Made by a program: the position numbers and the translations under genes. A stretch of DNA of 64,000 bases from Procambarus clarkii (Eukaryota > Arthropoda > Malacostraca > Decapoda > Cambaridae), in the NCBI RefSeq assembly GCF_040958095.1, contig NC_091158.1:37704710-37768709 (forward strand), read 5' to 3'. The notes under the pieces are model-generated. The model searched no databases. It was not told where the DNA came from and was given only the letters and a program-made list of their open reading frames with translations. This document shows, in pieces, positions 12,028 through 22,350 of the stretch (the first letter of the stretch is position 1; each line of letters starts with the position of its first letter).

Positions 12028-14971
12028 AATGGGCTAGCACCCGTACACGGGTGAGATATATGAGGGCAGGCACCCGTACAGGGGTGTGATATATCTGGGC
12101 CGACACGCATTAAGGGGTGGGATGTATGTAGGCGGGCACCCATACACGTGTGGGATATATGCGAGCGGAACCCATACATTTGTGGGATATATGAGGGCTG
12201 GGACCCATATAGGGGTGGGATATATGGAGGTGGGGACCTGTACAGGGGTGCAATATATCAGGGCGGGCACCCGTACAGGGGTGGGATATATGAGGGCTGG
12301 GACCCGTATAGGGGTGGGATATATGGGAGCGGGCACCGTACAGGGGTGGTACATATTAGGGCGGGCACCCATACAGGGGTGAGATATATGAGAGCGGGCA
12401 CCCGTACAGGGGTCGGATACATGCAGGCGGGCCCCTGTACAAGGGAGGGATATATGAGGGCGGGCGCCTGTAAAGAGGGTGAGATATATGAGGGTGGCCA
12501 TCCATACATGGGTGGGATATATGAGAGCAGGGACCCGGACACGGGTTGGATATATGAGGGCGGGCACTCATACAGGGGTGAGATATATTAGGGCGGGGAC
12601 CCGTACAGATGTGGGCTATATATGGCCAGGCACCCATACATTGGTGGGATATATGAGGGCTGGGACCCATATAGGGGTGGGGACCCGTATAATGGTGCGC
12701 TATATATGGGCTGGCACCCATACAGGGGTGGGATATATGAGGGCAGGCATTTTTACAGGGGTGGCATATATGCGGGCGGGCACCAGTACAGGGGTGAGAT
12801 ATATGAGGGCGGGCATCAGTACAGGGGTGGGATATATAAGGGCTGGCACCCGTAAACCGGTGAGATTTATGAGGGCGGGCACCAGTACAGGGGTGTGATA
12901 TATGTGGGCAGACACCCGTAAATGGGTGGGATGTAAGTAGGCGGGCACCTATACAGGTATGGGATATATGCGGGCTGGCACCCATACATTGGTGGGATAT
13001 ATGAGGGATGGGACCCGTACAGGGGTGTGATATATCAGGGCGGGCACCCGTACAGGGGTGGGATATATGAGGGCTGGGACCCGTATAGGGGTGGGATATA
13101 TGGGAGCGGGCACTGTACAGGGGTGGTACATATTAGGGCGGGCACCCATACAGGGGTGAGATATATGAGAGCGGGCACCCATACAGGGGTTGGATACATG
13201 CAGGCGGGCACCCGTACAGGGGTGGGATATATAAGGACAGGCACCCATACTGGGGTGAGAAATATGAGGGCGGGCGCCCGTAGTGGGGTAGGACATATGA
13301 GGGCGAGCACCCGTATATGGGTGTAATATATTAGGGCGAGGACCCGTATACGGGTGGGATATTTCAGGGCGGGCACCCGTACACGGGCAGGATATATGTG
13401 TGCGGGCATCCTTCCAGGGGTGGCATATATGCGGGCGGGCACCAGTAATGGGGTGAGATATATAAGGGCAGGCACCCGTACAGGGGTGGGACATATGAAG
13501 GCGGGTATCCATACTGGGATGGCTTATATGCGAGAGGGCTCCAGTACATGGGTTGGATATATGAGGGCGGGCACACGTACATGAATGGAATATATGAGGG
13601 TGGGCACGAGTACAGGGGTGGGATGTAAGAGGGCGGCCACCCGTACACGGATTTGATATATGTGGGCGGACACCCGTACAGGGGTGGGATATATGAGTGC
13701 GGACTCCCGTACAGGTGTGGGATATATGTAGGCGGGCACAAGTACAGAGGTGGGATATTTGAGGGCGGGCACCTGTACAGGGGTGGGATATATGAGGGGC
13801 CGTCATCCATACAGGGGTGTGATATATGAGTGCGAGCACCCGTACGGGGGTGGGATATATGAGGGCGGGCACCCGTACATGGGTGGGATATATATTGGCG
13901 GGCACACGTACAAGGGAGTGATATATGCGGGCGGGCACCTGTACAGGGGTGGGATATATGAGAGCGGGCGCCCGTAAAGGCGGTGGGTATATGAGGGCGG
14001 GCACCCATAAATGGGTGTGATATATGAGGGTGGGGACCCGTACACGGGTGGGATATATGAAGGCGGGCACCCGTACAGGGGTGGGATATATGAGGGCAGG
14101 TACCCGTTCAAGGGTGGGATATATGAGGGCGGGCACCCGTACAGGGGTGGGATATATAAGGGTGTGCACCCCTACAGCGGTGGGATATATGTGTGCGGGC
14201 ACCCGTACAGGGGTGGGATATATGAATGCGGGTATCCTTACAGGGGTGGCATATATGCGAGCGGGCACCAGGTACAGAGGTTGTGATATATGAGGGCGGG
14301 CACCAGTACAGGGGTGGGATATATGAGGACGGGCACCCGTACAGGGGAGAGATATATGCGGGCGGGCACCCGTACAGGGGTGGGATATATGAGGGCGGGC
14401 GTCCGTAAATGGGGTAGGATATATGAGGGCGGGCACCCGTATATGGGTGTAATATATGAGGGTGGGGACCCGTACACAGGTGGGATATTTCAGGGCAGGC
14501 ACACGTACACGGGTGGGATATATGAAGGCGGGCACCCGTACAGGGGTGGGATATAAGAGAGCAGGCACCCGTACAGGGATGGGATATATGTGTGCGGGCA
14601 ACCGTACAGGGGTGGGATATATGAGGGCGGGCACCCGTACTGGGGTCGATAACATCCAGGCGGGCCCCCGTACAAGGGAGGGATATATGAGGGCTGGCGC
14701 CCGTAAAGGGGGTGAGATATATGAGGGTGGCCATCTATACGTGGGTGAGATATATGAGGGCAGGGACCCGTACACGGGTTGGATATATGAGGGCGGGCAC
14801 TCATACAGGAGTGGGATATATTAGGGCAGGGACCCGTACAGGAGTTGCCTATATATGGGCAGGCTCCCGTACATTGGTGGGATATATGAGGGCTGGGACC
14901 CATATAGGGGTGGGATATATGAGGGTGGGGACCCGTATAGGGGTGGGCTATATATGGGCTGGCACCGTATT
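12028..14971 (-). repeat. 33-bp satellite block S2 (inverse orientation)
   Basis: Same 33-bp unit as S1 but with the G-rich strand on top (GGGATATATGAGGGCGGGC motif). Unit variants in the last 800 bp match those in S3 and early S6, for example the block around 14,226-14,410 against 21,381-21,563 and 40,859-41,041. The stretch near 12,441-12,480 is an uninterrupted version of the site into which the DNA element inserted at 21,908. The array ends abruptly at GGCACCGTATTGGCGGG and gives way to AT-rich DNA. Confidence 0.97.
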
Positions 14972-16240
14972 GGCGGGAATTGGATTAAATTAAAATAAAT
15001 TGGATCAAATTATATGGAAATTGGATTAAATTGGGATAAATTTGGCCTTAGCTGTGTGTTAGGTTAGGTCTGGTTTCGTAGGATTGGAGATATATAAACA
15101 CATCTGGATATTTGGAAATAGTTGGATGGACACTGCGCTATTACTATATTACACCTGGATATTAGATATTGAAAATGCACATTAAAATTTATATAGGATA
15201 GGTGAAACTTGGTCAAATTAGGCTTTGGTTGAGCTATGAAAGGGACAAACTCGGGTAAATTTAGTGGAAATTGGATTAAATTAAGATAAATTGGGGCAAA
15301 AATTAGGTGGAAATTGAATTAAATTGCCATATATTAGGTGGAAATTGTCGTAAATTGGGATACATTTGGCTAACATTTGGCCTTGGCTGCATTAGGATAG
15401 GACTGGTTTCCTAGGAGTGATGATATATAAGCACATCTGGATATTTGGAAATAGCTGGAAGGACAATGCGCTATTACAATGAAATACTCTTGGGAATAGG
15501 GCGCAACATGGGGCAACTGGATATTGGATATTGAAAATGCACATTAAATTTGTATGGGATAGGTGAAACTTGGGTGAAATGGGCTTTGGCTGTGATATGA
15601 TTTGGCATATTTTTCCCAATATTTAATGGGGAATTGTCATTAACTGGGATGAAATTAGGTAGATGGTCACAGCACTAACACTATGAAATGGTCTTGGGAA
15701 TGGGGAATATGTGGTGGCTGGATACTGGGCATTGGAAATGAACGTTATTTTTAGATGAGATGAAGAAAACTCGGGTGAATTGGGCTTTGGATTGAACAAA
15801 TCAGGCCTTTTCCTGGGGTGGGGTGGGGGTTGAGTGGGAGGGGGAGGGACAGTGAAATTTAGCTTTTGGTCTTATATGATTAGTTACATTTAAATTCAGT
15901 TTTAATTTTTTTTTTATAATTGGAGGTGACTTTTGGTGGACTTGTCTTTAAACTGGAGTAAATTTAAATGAATTTAGCTTGGGCTGTTTTTTTTTTTTAA
16001 GCTTTGGGAAATTGGGCTATTAGTTGTGCGATACACAACAAATTTTAGGTAAAATTGTCTTTAATTTGATGAAATTACCTGGAGGGGTGCAGCACTAACT
16101 CTTATGAAATGGTCTTGGGGATGTTGTATAATACGCGTTGGCTGTATATATATTGGGTATTGGAAATGCATTTTTTTAAATTTAGATGGGATAGGGAAAG
16201 TTTAGGGGAGTATATTGGTCTTTTGGTTGTGCTATGACAC
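14972..16240 (+). repeat. Degenerate AT-rich tandem repeat
   Basis: Diverged repeats sharing motifs such as CATCTGGATATTTGGAAATAG (at about 15,101 and 15,434, 333 bp apart), TATGAAATGGTCTTGGG (about 15,680 and 16,105) and GGGATAGGTGAAACTTGG (about 15,198 and 15,558). Roughly four irregular copies can be traced. Recurrent AAATTGG/GGATTAAATT phrases point to an old satellite-like expansion. No open frame of note. Function unknown. Confidence 0.65.
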
Positions 16241-17340
16241 GGCGAACCACCCTGAATATAATGCATATTTTAGCTGAAAATAAAAAGGGATCTCCCGCAT
16301 GTAGCGGGGGAGAAAGGGTTCGAGAGCCGCATAATTGGTTTGGAAACTGAACCCTACATATTGTTTAGCTATGCAAGTGACAATCTCTTGAAAGCTCGTT
16401 ACTCTATTGTCACTGCTACATACACACACACATATATGCACCCTAAGTGATTCAACAAGAGGCTTGCAACGGTCTCTATGCAAGACATTTTTACGACTAT
16501 GGGAAGTCTGCAGTTGCAGGTCTCACTCCACAACCGCCTAACCGGAGAGTCATGTGCATCCTTCACCTACATACAGTAAGCAAATATTTTGGTTACTTTG
16601 CTAAGATTCCTGGCAGCGCATCATTATGAATGAAGTACATTCGTATTTCTTGGACTCCATTGATGGTGTTATCTCTGAATTCTGCAAATTTCTTTTTCGT
16701 ATTCCATTATATAATGACGCAAAGTATGCGAATAGTTAAACTTGCTCAATGAATTTGTATTAGCTTGCTAATGTAATTGTATGGGGTTTGCATAAGTTTG
16801 TTGAGAATATAATTGAATGCTAGTTTAGTTCATTTATTATGAATCCCATACCCATCTTGTGGGGCGGGTAGTGGGAAGGGTTACCACAGCGGGAAATGGA
16901 CTCTGGTAATGAACCCAACAATTCATTTTAGCTAAAGCAAGAAAACAAAACAAATAATGGGTAAACGAAATTGCCAAAATTAATTTGTGCAAGTTTGCAA
17001 ATGTGATTGTAATTTTTTTTTTTGCGTAAGTTTGAGAATATATAATTGAATGTTAGTTTTAATTCATTTATTAATGCAGCCCCTATTCCCATCTTGCCAC
17101 GGGGGAGACATCTCCCGTCACGCAAGGTGCAGTCACACCTCCACAGATCTCCAGTATCAGCTATTGATACTGGTAATGACTCAAAAGGGCCACCATGTAG
17201 GGCTATTCATGCCACCTTTTGGGTGGCTTAATCTTCATCAATCAATCAATCCCATCTTGCGGGCAACAGCGGAAAGGGCTGCAGCGATGCATAATGGGCC
17301 TCAGAGCCAGAACCTACACAATTCATTTAGCTAAAGCAAG
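16241..17340. repeat. Old interspersed repeats, partly tandem
   Basis: AT-rich DNA with at least three diverged copies of a CCCATCTTG...GGGAAAGGGTT...AATTCATTTAGCTAAAGCAAG repeat (near 16,300-16,400, 16,845-16,940 and 17,085-17,340). The segment around 16,720-16,860 recurs at about 16,965-17,097. The last copy is split by the SINE-like insertion at 17,098-17,249. I recall similar phrases as common dispersed repeats in decapod DNA, but cannot name a family. No gene visible. Confidence 0.55.
17098..17249 (+). mobile_element. SINE-like insertion with AATC tail and 11-bp target duplication
   Basis: A 152-bp insert with a 3' tail of ATCAATCAATCAAT, flanked by the perfect direct repeat TCCCATCTTGC at 17,087-17,097 and 17,250-17,260. 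The body carries the phrase CTCCAGTATCAGC followed by TGATACTGGTAATG, a short inverted repeat, and ends in GGGTGGCTTAATC before the tail. Tail plus long target duplication indicate LINE-mediated retrotransposition. I recall very similar repeats in crayfish DNA. No tRNA-type A and B boxes are obvious in it. Confidence 0.75.
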
Positions 17341-17369
17341 CTTTCGCAATCTTAATGAGCTAGTTTTGA

Positions 17370-17409
17370 AAAATCCAATGGTCATTGTCACACATGACCA
17401 TTGGATTTT
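17370..17409. other. Perfect 15-bp inverted repeat (hairpin)
   Basis: Arms at 17,370-17,384 (AAAATCCAATGGTCA) and 17,395-17,409 pair perfectly across a 10-nt loop, TTGTCACACA. It is not followed by a T run and there is no bacterial context, so a terminator reading makes no sense. It may be the joined ends of a tiny inverted-repeat element or a chance fold. Confidence 0.8.
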
Positions 17410-18600
17410 GGAGCACGAGAAAGACCGCAAGTGCAGTTTCTAAATTAAAACCAAGACTGGGATATGTGGCGAGCTAGTGTCATAATTTATCTGTTTTTCC
17501 TGTGCACTGCCGCCCATCCAGTGGGGGGCTAAGCCGAGCAGTAGTAACATCTAGAAGTCTGCTGCTTTTATTGGATGATCTATAGATGTGTACTGGCTCC
17601 TCTTGCATCATCATCGCATTAGTAACAGTTAATAAATTAAACAACTAGCATATGTAAAGAGCTAGTCTAACAATTTATATGTTTTTTATTTTTTATTTTT
17701 ATCAGGCCCACTGCCCCTCCATTCGGCGGACTGCGGCTGGATGGTTGACAATTAAGCCAAAAACAGTTGGTCAGGGCGAGATACGGCCTCATTTTAGAGA
17801 AATTTACTATAGCCAAAAAGCTTGAACGTAGGGAACTGAACGCAGGCCTGCACGAGAGTTGTTCTTGGCACTCAAATGTTTAGAGATTAAAATCTCTATA
17901 ATTAGAGGGGGGGGGGGGGGCAACTGAAATACCGCATCATTTAGTGAAATTTTGCAATGTCCAATAGTTTGGACGTTGGGGAACTGAACCAGGGCCCGTA
18001 CGAAAGTTGCTCTGCTCCTGTGCAAATGAGGAAACATGTGGGAGAAAGAGAGGAAGCAACATTTACTTCCTTGAAAAAACCTCTAAAAAAATTGTGGCCA
18101 GAGTTTTGAAAATATTGGCAACATTTTTATGCAGAATGAAACTCTTAATCAATAATATATATCCTGAAGAATAAATCTTCATCTATGAAATACATATTTA
18201 TAGTTAGTTTAAAAGTTTTGTATTTATTATAACGACAATGCCTTCCAAACATGGCTCATTAAAATTATTTTTTGTTTATGAAATCGCGTAAGTATTTATG
18301 AAATATTTATTATAAAACAATCATAATACACAGTGGCATATCATTTTTATAGAGAGGCTTTATAAGGTAAATATAATAGCAATGCAAAACTCTTTCTATC
18401 TGACGTATTATTTTAGATAAATACAGTTGGGCGAAAAACATGTCTATTGCCTGCGTGAGCGACTGGGGTGGGTTCTTGCAAGGCTTTGGGATTTGTTGGA
18501 GGGCAGTGCAGAGTTCTGGGGGGCCGTGAGATAGGGATATTAGATTGACTTAAAACTTAATGCTAGTTATTTAGTCAAGAATGGAATGAAATGGAACTAT
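17410..18600. other. AT-rich intergenic stretch with old repeat fragments
   Basis: No gene visible. It holds two diverged copies of a motif with GGGAACTGAAC and a following GGCC...CGA.AGTTG phrase (near 17,828-17,870 and 17,977-18,012), a run of 14 G residues at about 17,907-17,920, and two GCACTGCC/GCCCACTGCC phrases near 17,505 and 17,705. The remainder is A/T-rich and featureless to my eye. Confidence 0.5.
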
Positions 18601-18601
18601 C

Positions 18602-18794
18602 AGGAGAAAGTGCCAAGCCATTACGACCATGTAGCACTGGGAAGGAGTCAGGATAAGGTTTTGGGAATAGGACCCAACCACTTGGAGTATTAAGCCAGCC
18701 AAATAGTGGCCCAACCACTTGGATGGTCGGAGGTTTGAACGCCGACCTGTATGACGTAAGGCCGTCGCTCTACCGTCCAGCCCAAGTGGTTGGA
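18602..18794 (-). mobile_element. tRNA-derived SINE
   Basis: Read on the minus strand, the 5' part resembles a tRNA gene. An A-box-like TGGACGGTAGAGCGACGG lies at 18,779-18,762 and a B-box match GTTCAAACC at 18,740-18,732, spaced as in a Pol III internal promoter. The phrase CCAAGTGGTTGG occurs three times. The 3' part ends in a non-tRNA body (CAGTGCTACATGGTCGTAATGG). It is not a functional tRNA gene because no acceptor pairing is evident and the head is fused to a SINE body. I recall close relatives as abundant decapod SINEs. Target duplications are not clear. Confidence 0.75.
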
Positions 18795-18934
18795 CTATTT
18801 ATTCAAGAGTTGTATTTTTTTTATATATTGAAGCAGATATTTTTCTCCCTGATTCTATGTATGACTAACGACCCAGTGCTAAGGTTTGGAAGGCTTTGGC
18901 AATTAAAACACCGTAAGATTGTGAGTGTTTAAGT

Positions 18935-19185
18935 CTAGGGGGGACTAAGGATTTTTTTTTGTGTGAATGTTCAAAGCCCGTGTTTATTTGTGTAAGTTAA
19001 AAATTGAGTTTTTGTTTGAGTATAAGAGTTTAGCAATGTGTTTAAGTAAGATTGTGCAACTGTTTTAAGATTAGAGGGGACTAAGTATTTTGCGCGAATG
19101 TGAAAGCCCTGGGTTTATTTGTTTAAGTTGAACCAAAAAAAAATGAGTTTGTTTTTGCGAGCGAGTTTGTTTAAGCATGTGCTAT
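18935..19185 (+). repeat. Two degenerate tandem copies (about 136 bp)
   Basis: GGGGACTAAGGATTTT (about 18,940) and GGGGACTAAGTATTTT (about 19,076) begin two diverged copies that share a GTTTATTTGT.TAAGTT middle and a GAGTTTGTTT end. No coding potential. Confidence 0.6.
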
Positions 19186-20545
19186 CATTAAAAACTTCCA
19201 AAGTAATGACAGTAATGCCAAAATGAATTCATCTTTTCACTTTTTGAAAGGTGGAGGTGTAAAATTTTCTGAAAACCTTTGCGCTTGATATACCACCACT
19301 GACATAAAAGGCAACTGATAGAGTCGACTTTTAAATTTTTACACATGATATCAAAAAGCATTTCATAGCAACAGATAGTGCCAGTCGAAGCGTTACATGA
19401 AGTTATTGGGGCCCCCACCACAATAGCTATGAACTACTATGTTAAAAAATGCAATTTAATACGGAATATGAACAGACTCCTAATATATATTAAATTGCTT
19501 AAACCACTCAACTACTTCCCTTCATAGTATATTTACTATGTGCAACAAGAACGAGAAGAACGAGAACAATATAAGATAATGTTTGGAGTGTCAAACCCAA
19601 CACAATATGGCTGAGGCCCCACTATTTAGCCTTCTTTTCGTATTCTATGATATATCACAGGTGATGTTAATGCTTGTAACGTTTATTACAAAAGATAGAC
19701 ATACATTTGATGCTATTTTTCATATTAAAATCTAATTTGATGCCCGACATATATATCTATAAAATCTATAAACAGGTTAGAACCATACAAATGCAAGCAT
19801 GCCTTTTTCACCAGTAATCAACTGAATGCCACAGAAAATGGAATCTTTACTTTGACTTCAGAAAACGGAGCAAAGCCAAGGGGGAGATGACTGGAATAAA
19901 CAGTTTCCAACCTGACTCTTCTCGCACATAAACATGTCTTTCTTGACCTCATTTCAAATTATATAGAGTACTGAAAGCTCATTTTCCATATCAAATATAC
20001 TAAGGAACTCATTTTACGACTACAACGCAAACTAGAACCCCTCATTCAGATTAAAAACACGAGAATTATTGAATGAACATTTACCCACTATCAAGCACAC
20101 AGGACTCTTTAAAGCTATCTTAACTTCTTTAAAACCCTAATATGACCCATCTCACATGCAGATCCTGTTCTATGATTCGCCCTTCATGTCAATGTACCCC
20201 ACAGTATCATGCAAATTCAAGATAAGGCTTACTATGCCTAAATATCCAACTTGGTCTTTGTAAGGAATCTTGACCCCCCCTTGTATATGCTTGACCCACT
20301 CATAGGTAGTAATCATAGTAATCATAGGTAGGGGGTCTCTATTGCCGACGTCATGTCACGTGACACCCCCGCGACAAATAAGGAAAATTTCACCTGATTG
20401 GCCCATGACCACGGGACAGAAAGAGAATTTTTCTACTCGGCTCCTGATTGGTCAAAAAATCGCGCCCCGTTCTCACCGCTCACCTCTGACCATTGAAGAA
20501 AATGGAGCTGTGCCAAGGGCTCTCTGTACTATTCAGTCATAGCCT
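19186..20545. other. AT-rich stretch, nothing recognised
   Basis: No convincing open frame, RNA gene or repeat family recognised. The longest frames are under 80 codons and lack recognisable motifs. From 20,330 the composition becomes more GC-balanced, with a 66-codon frame at 20,342-20,542 for which I see no support. Confidence 0.5.
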
Positions 20546-20815
20546 CATTAAAGTACTCCAAAAACTTCTATATTCGCTTTCAACTGTGTTTCTTGGTTTG
20601 AATCTATTAAACATTCACCCTCTGATCTATTCATCAGTAGGGACCCCCAAATTGTTTCTGTAGTACTCTGGTTACAACCCCGGCCCAAATCGTGAATTTT
20701 GCTCATGCCATTAAATACTCCAAAAACGTTTTATATGCCTTTCACCAGTGTATTTTTTGGTTTTCATCTATTGAACATTCATCTTCGGTACCTTTAGAAA
20801 GTAGGAACCCCCTTC
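20546..20815 (+). repeat. Diverged tandem pair (about 161 bp)
   Basis: The phrase CATTAAA(G)TACTCCAAAAAC, followed by TCTATTRAACATTCA and GTAGGRACCCCC, occurs twice (starts near 20,548 and 20,709) with moderate divergence. No coding potential. The left flank of satellite S3 follows. Confidence 0.65.
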
Positions 20816-21107
20816 TTGATGCCTTAGACTCATCTTGAAAGCAAGCGACAAATCGTACAAAAAAACAGGTTAGGATAGGGCACCAGTTCCTCAGGTACAC
20901 CCTGGGTGGTGGGCCCTGGGGACCCCTGGGGGGGAACGGAAAACAACCCCACCCAGCCACCCAGCCAGGTGCGCACCGAGAGCTTCCTGACTCGACCGCT
21001 TGAAAAGTTTTTTCACGATCTGGCCCGACGGGGTCGAGTCGGCATGGAAGTGCCCAACAGTTTTTGAAAAATTTATTCCCCATGTGTCTCCTTTTACACT
21101 ACTGTGG
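20816..21107. other. Unique flank of satellite block S3
   Basis: Mixed-composition DNA with a G/C-rich patch (20,898-20,960) and a roughly 9-bp inverted repeat GACTCGACC/GGTCGAGTC around 20,990-21,040. It joins the satellite abruptly at ACTGTGGC|ATACATGCGGG. No gene visible. Confidence 0.5.
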
Positions 21108-21907
21108 CATACATGCGGGCGGGCACCAGTACAGGGGTGAGATAAATGAGGGCGGGCACCCGTACAAGGGTGGGATATATGAAGGCGGGCACCCGTACAA
21201 GGGAGTGATATATATGGGCGGGCACCAGTACAGGGGTGGGTTATATGAGGACGGGCACCCATACAGGGGTGATATATATGTAGGCAGGCACCCGTACAGG
21301 GGAGAGATATATGCGGGCGGGCACCCGTACACGGATGGGATATATGAGGGCGGACACCTGTACAGGGGTAGGATATATGAATGCGGGTATCCTTACAGGG
21401 GTGGCATATATGCGAGCGGGCACCAGGTACAGGGGGTGGGATATATGAGGGCGGGCACCAGTACAGGGGTGGGATATATGAGGACGGGCACCCGTACAGG
21501 GAAGAGATATATGCGGGCGGGCACCCTTACAGGGGTGGGATATATGAGGGCGGGCGTCTGTAAATAGGGTAGGATATATGAGGGCGGGCACCCGTATATG
21601 GGTGTAATATATGAGGGCGGGGACCCGTACATGGGTGGGATATTTCAGGGCGGGCACACGTACACGGGTGGGATATATAAAGGTGGGCACCCGTAAAGGG
21701 GTGGGATATATGAGGGCAGGCACCCGTACAGGGGTGGGATATATGAGGGCGGGCACCCGTACAGGGGTGAGATATATGAGGGCGGGCACCCATACAGGGG
21801 TGGGATATATGTGTGCGGGCACCCGTACAGGGGTGGGATATATGAGGGCGGGCACCCGTACAGGGGTCTGATACATCCAGGCGGGCCCCCATACAAGGGA
21901 GGGATAT
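21108..21907 (-). repeat. 33-bp satellite block S3
   Basis: G-rich strand on top, with unit variants matching S2 and the first part of S6. It ends at GGGAGGGATAT, directly against the left terminus of the CCCAGCAAAC element. The last two bases (AT, 21,906-21,907) are the left target duplication. Confidence 0.97.
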
Positions 21908-22350
21908 CCCAGCAAACAATTTTAGGTTGCCACAACATATCTGGAAAGTATTTGAAAGTATTGGAAACGTTTGTTTTATCGTATCAGATACGATATTGTG
22001 TGTGGACTTAAATAGGTTTCCAAAACTTATAACCAAGACATATGTATCTAACACTAATTTGAGATGTTGTGGCAACTTTACACTCCTAACATGAGTCATT
22101 CATAATCCATTCATATACCAATATGAATCTCTTATGAAAGGTTTGAGCCAATAATCTGAACCCTTTTCACATCTTTGTGTTTAAAGTTAAATTTCTTGAA
22201 ATTAAATTATATTTTATATTATATTATTTTTATTATATTTTATATTATATTAATATTTTCAATTTAAATATTAAAACCAATTTAAGGGTAAAAAATATCT
22301 AATAATTTATATTTCTTTTATTATTTACTAACAATTATAATTATTTACTA
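21908..22350 (+). other. Left arm of element copy 1, nested palindrome
   Basis: The terminal repeat is followed by nested inverted repeats: GTTGCCACAACAT (21,926-21,938) pairs perfectly with 22,064-22,076, TTGGAAAC (21,961-21,968) pairs with 22,016-22,023, and the core ATCGTATC-A-GATACGAT occupies 21,978-21,994. The rest of the arm (to 22,350) is A/T-rich with repeated TATTATATT motifs. The same arm is present in copy 2 with a substitution in the outer stem. Confidence 0.85.

Noticed and set aside
18732..18779. Functional tRNA gene on the minus strand
   Set aside because: A and B boxes are present, but no cloverleaf acceptor stem is apparent and the sequence continues into a SINE body.
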